Source of the DNA: JAJDZL01 sp965221175
Lineage (GTDB): Bacteria > Pseudomonadota > Gammaproteobacteria > Arenicellales > JAJDZL01
Assembly: GCA_965221175.1 (NCBI GenBank)
Contig: OZ244867.1
Location: forward strand, 1,984,001-2,048,000
Reading direction: 5' to 3'
DNA length: 64,000 nucleotides
Shown: one piece after another, positions 61,116-64,000 of the stretch
Layout: each line of letters begins with the position of its first letter
How positions within the stretch are numbered: position 1 is the first letter of the stretch
Program-made: the position numbers and the translations under genes
The notes under the pieces: model-generated
The model's database searches: none
What the model was told of the DNA's origin: nothing
What the model saw: the letters and a program-made list of their open reading frames with translations, nothing else

Positions 61116-62495
61116 ATGGCACAACTACAAGATTATCGAGGTGAACTTACCACAGTAGCCAGTCAACATGCGCTGGATCTGTATGAAAAAGCACTAGTTC
61201 AACTGCAATCCTACAAGGGCGACCCTGTTGAGACGATTGACGCCGCAATTGAAGAAGATCCCGGATTTGTTATGGCCCACTGTTTGCGTGCTCATTGCGG
61301 AAGTGCGATGGCGGACGGAGACTTTACTGATCACCTGCGAGAATCTCTGGAAGGCGCTCAAGCTGCAGTACAAAATGGGAATGACCGAGAAAAAGGACAT
61401 GTTGCTGCGATTCAGGCATGGTTAGACGGAAACTTTAAACATTCAGTCGATGTTTTAGAATCAGTATTGATTGAACATCCCAGAGACATTCTCGCGTTAC
61501 AGATTGCGCACTTGAGCGACTTTTACCTCGGTGACTCCCACAACCTAAGAGACCGTGTTGCCAGAGTGCTATCTCAATACGATGAAGATATGCCGGGGTA
61601 CGGTTATGCACTCGGCATGTACGCTTTCGGATTGGAAGAATGCAATGAATATGGTAAAGCCGAGGAGACTGGTCGCAAGGCTGTGGAATGCAGTTCTGGC
61701 GATGTCTGGGCGATTCACGCAGTTGCACATGTGCTGGAAATGCAAGGACGACAGGAAGAAGGAATTGACTGGTATGTTACCCGCGAACAGGATTGGGCGC
61801 CGGATAATGAATTCGCCACGCACAATTGGTGGCACCTGGCACTCTATCATCTCGATTTACAAAATGTTGAGCACGTACTGGAAATATATGATGCGTCAAT
61901 CGCCAATGGATCCGTAGCGCTGGAGTTGCTGGATGCCAGTGCGCTATTGTGGCGATTGCACTTGATGAATATTGATGTCGGTGATCGCTGGCAGTCGCTC
62001 GCCGACAAATGGGAGAAAACTCTTCCAAATGGCGGTTTTTACTGTTTCAACGATTGTCACGCACTGATGGCTTTTGTCGCTGACGGAAGAGGTGCACAGG
62101 CACAAGAAATAATCAACATGCTGAACAAATCTGCTGAGGGAGAGAACTACTCAGCCTGGATGACCCAGCAGGTTGGTTTGCCGGTAGCAAAGGCGCTGAT
62201 GGCTTTTGGGGCGGGCATGTATTCGGAAGCGGTCAAACTCTTGTGGAATGTACGTTACACCGCGAACCGATTTGGAGGCAGTCATGCGCAGCGCGATGTG
62301 ATTTCGCAAACTCTAATCGAATCGGCGATTCGAGCTAGTCAGTATGACTACGCACGTGCTCTGCTCTCGGAACGAGCTGCACGTAAACCCACAACTCCGC
62401 TCACTTGGCAGAATACAGCGCGTGTGATGAGCGCTCTGCAACGCCATGACGAAGCCGAATCCGCAAACAGGCGTGCCCACGAGCTACTGAATTGA
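61116..62495 (+). CDS. TTC38-type tetratricopeptide-repeat protein
   Basis: About 459 residues from the ATG at 61116, which has an excellent ribosome-binding site (AAGGAGGA); a longer frame overlaps the flavoenzyme. Helical repeats throughout, and motifs WAIHAVAHVLEMQGR and NEFATHNWWHLALY typical of the TTC38 family. No catalytic function is established for these proteins. It is 42 bases after the flavoenzyme gene, so the two form an operon. Confidence 0.85.
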   Translation: MAQLQDYRGELTTVASQHALDLYEKALVQLQSYKGDPVETIDAAIEEDPGFVMAHCLRAHCGSAMADGDFTDHLRESLEGAQAAVQNGNDREKGHVAAIQAWLDGNFKHSVDVLESVLIEHPRDILALQIAHLSDFYLGDSHNLRDRVARVLSQYDEDMPGYGYALGMYAFGLEECNEYGKAEETGRKAVECSSGDVWAIHAVAHVLEMQGRQEEGIDWYVTREQDWAPDNEFATHNWWHLALYHLDLQNVEHVLEIYDASIANGSVALELLDASALLWRLHLMNIDVGDRWQSLADKWEKTLPNGGFYCFNDCHALMAFVADGRGAQAQEIINMLNKSAEGENYSAWMTQQVGLPVAKALMAFGAGMYSEAVKLLWNVRYTANRFGGSHAQRDVISQTLIESAIRASQYDYARALLSERAARKPTTPLTWQNTARVMSALQRHDEAESANRRAHELLN

Positions 62496-62574
62496 AATTT
62501 GTGCCAGACGACAAAAAATCCAAACAAATTCAGGGGCGATATCGGACTGAAACAGAATTCAACTTAGCTTGTTA

Positions 62575-63081
62575 TCAAATTGTCTCTTGGTTTGGGTCAA
62601 GATTGTTAAGTCTATCCCTAAGAGGAGTGTTGTCGGAATCATCCAGTATCGTTTCAATCATGGCGCATACACATCCACTGATCGTGGAATACGCCTGCAG
62701 AAATGCGTTGTGGACATCATCTTCTGACCCTCTCACTGCTGCAGGGTCCGAAATACTCCAATGTGCAAATATAGGATGAGCTGGCCATACAGGGCATACT
62801 TCAGCAGCTGCATTGTCACAGACAGTGACCACGACATCCATGTTTGGTGCGGAATCAACTGCGAATTCATCCCAACTTTTAGATCGAAAATGATCGGTTG
62901 AGATGCCCTTTTCCTGAAGCACTTTGATCGTGGTTGGATGTACTTGCCCCTTCGCCTGACTGCCAGCACTAAACGCTTTGAAATGAGTCTTGCCAAGGTG
63001 GTTGAGCAAAGCTTCGGCTAACACGCTACGTGCAGAGTTTCCGGTACAGAGGAACAGTACGTTGTAGAGTTTATTATCCAT
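62575..63081 (-). CDS. arsC: Thioredoxin-type arsenate reductase / low-molecular-weight phosphatase family
   Basis: 168 residues. The phosphate-binding loop is CTGNSARS (CX5R), near the N-terminus, with VVVTVCDNAAAEVCPVW and DDVHNAF matching ArsC of the Staphylococcus type, where three cysteines relay electrons to thioredoxin. No other ars genes are in the window. The symbol rests on family resemblance. Confidence 0.85.
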   Translation of the reverse strand: MDNKLYNVLFLCTGNSARSVLAEALLNHLGKTHFKAFSAGSQAKGQVHPTTIKVLQEKGISTDHFRSKSWDEFAVDSAPNMDVVVTVCDNAAAEVCPVWPAHPIFAHWSISDPAAVRGSEDDVHNAFLQAYSTISGCVCAMIETILDDSDNTPLRDRLNNLDPNQETI

Positions 63082-63103
63082 AGTGCTGACCAGCCTAGAT
63101 TCT

Positions 63104-63735
63104 TTAGTCCACTTCCAGAGTTAGGTTTTCCGGCAACTTCATATTGTTGATAACTGATTTATCGCTACGGAAATTCCGTAGGAATTGGAGTGGCGATAAA
63201 CCGCCGAGCGGTCCGTGTGAACGAATTTCATTGTATCTCCTGTACCATTCATAGGAATATATTCGAAGGTCTGCGCATTGATCCAGCATTCCGCCTGAAG
63301 CGTAGCGAAAGGCGGAATGCTGGATCGGAAACTCAACAACAGGACCCCGTAAAATAATTTCGAACATCCTCCAGCCACTACCGGGTGAGAGCTTTCATCT
63401 GCGCCAATGTCAGAAAACATCAGCGGTTCAGGAAAGTCGTTCTGAAGATGCTGTTGAAACTCTAGATAAATGGACTTTGCCAAGGGCTTCCTGGATCAAT
63501 ATAGTGGGTGCCAATCCCATGCTCCAAGAGCCATTTCTTCACTTAGCGGGCCATAATCTGCTTGAGTTGCGCATTGTCATGCTGCAACTCCTTCAGACGC
63601 CGAACTTCCAACACCGTCATGCCGCCTAATTTGTTCCGCCAGCGATACAAAGTCTGCTCGCTAATCTAGGGTTTCCTGCAGACATTATTCCTATAAAACT
63701 GCAATTGGCGATCTGCATCCTCGATAGTCTCAGGT
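63104..63735 (-). mobile_element. Decayed IS3-family element
   Basis: Minus-strand pieces of both IS3 ORFs remain. Near 63545-63735 is an orfA-like segment (SEQTLYRWRNKLGGM, VRRLKELQHDNAQLK), broken by a TAG where a GI codon pair is expected. At about 63400-63511 is an orfB piece (GTHYIDPGSPW, then IESFN-like sequence with several stops). At 63160-63230 is the orfB end (YRRYNEIRSHGPLGGLSP). Deletions, stops and a hairpin insertion make it inactive. Two different elements may be spliced together. Confidence 0.75.
63280..63326. repeat. Perfect 17-bp hairpin inside the IS3 relic
   Basis: GATCCAGCATTCCGCCT (63280-63296) pairs perfectly with 63310-63326 around a 13-base loop. It lies between two parts of the orfB relic, so it looks like a palindromic unit inserted into, or formed at, the old element. 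Confidence 0.6.
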
Positions 63736-64000
63736 GTCTAAATTTTTATGGCAAATTTCGAAGATTTGATATCGGTACCGTAACCTCTGTTGTATTCAGT
63801 GCTGAATTTTCGAGCTAACCGGTTTGCTGTAGTGGCATAAGGCCTGCTTTCAGTCTTTTATATGCCTTGCCACCTTTCAACTTGTGTCGAAAGAGTCGCA
63901 TATTCCCTCAGAAGAACCTCAGAAGAGCGGGCTATAATTTCTCTAACTGTGCTGCGCAGTATATTATTAGGGTCAAATAATTTTTAATCAAAATGTAACG
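63736..64000. other. A/T-rich end of window, nothing recognised
   Basis: About 265 bases right of the IS3 relic. No ORF, RNA gene or repeat that I can support; the next gene is outside the window. Confidence 0.4.

Noticed and set aside
61435..62028. Minus-strand ORFs inside the TPR gene
   Set aside because: Antisense shadows; the plus-strand frame has a strong ribosome-binding site and clear TTC38-type motifs.
1..64000. CRISPR arrays, rRNA or tRNA genes
   Set aside because: No regularly spaced repeats and no cloverleaf-like or rRNA-like segments were recognised; short RNAs cannot be excluded by eye.

Overview
The window reads as chromosomal DNA of a gammaproteobacterium. Evidence for this is the DUF971-ubiE-ubiJ-ubiB ubiquinone block, a dapF-xerC pair, zapE, a full SUF operon under an IscR-type regulator, an EnvC-like gene next to ctpA, and a PPi-dependent phosphofructokinase beside a membrane pyrophosphatase. 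Base composition is moderate. I saw no rRNA, tRNA or CRISPR array. The species cannot be named from the sequence alone.

Region by region. 1-5574: a minus-strand exonuclease-RecQ helicase gene that runs off the left edge and is cut in two by an insertion sequence with a 740-residue DDE-type transposase. 5765-11726: a sulfatase, a DmpA/P1-family peptidase, a membrane-anchored rhodanese, an EnvC-like coiled-coil protein without its peptidase domain, and the protease CtpA. 11758-19554: a suf operon (regulator, B, C, D, S, U, T) ending in a CCAEP-tail radical SAM gene, driven by a visible promoter with an overlapping palindromic operator. 19643-27172: a metal-exporting P-type ATPase, the ubiquinone genes, hemB and adk. 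27337-31317: PPi-type phosphofructokinase with two small companions, a strong bidirectional terminator and a K+-dependent membrane pyrophosphatase. 31622-36027: xerC, dapF, cysQ, zapE and an orphan antitoxin.

36285-44273 is an accessory island next to a choline-sulfatase gene. It holds a SWIM-SNF2 helicase, a methyltransferase-HNH fusion protein and a broken winged-helix/zinc ORF. It is bracketed and subdivided by three decayed copies of the choline-sulfatase 3' end.

44274-59793 is the most striking part: one long minus-strand gene train encoding a small bacterial microcompartment. It has hexamer, pentamer and tandem-domain shell proteins, an acylating-type aldehyde dehydrogenase, an opine-dehydrogenase-like enzyme, a malate dehydrogenase with an EutQ-like N-terminal domain, and RidA. 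These are joined to a glutamine-synthetase-like enzyme, a LIV-type ABC importer, a GntR regulator and glxBCD (the N-methylglutamate-synthase type). A sarcosine-oxidase-like flavoenzyme and a TTC38-type TPR protein are divergently transcribed from the other side of a palindromic operator. My working model is inference: an imported amine is glutamylated, rearranged to an N-alkylglutamate, oxidised to release an aldehyde plus glutamate, and the aldehyde is converted to acyl-CoA inside the shell. I know of no described microcompartment with this enzyme set. The right end (62575-64000) has an ArsC-type reductase and a decayed IS3-family relic.
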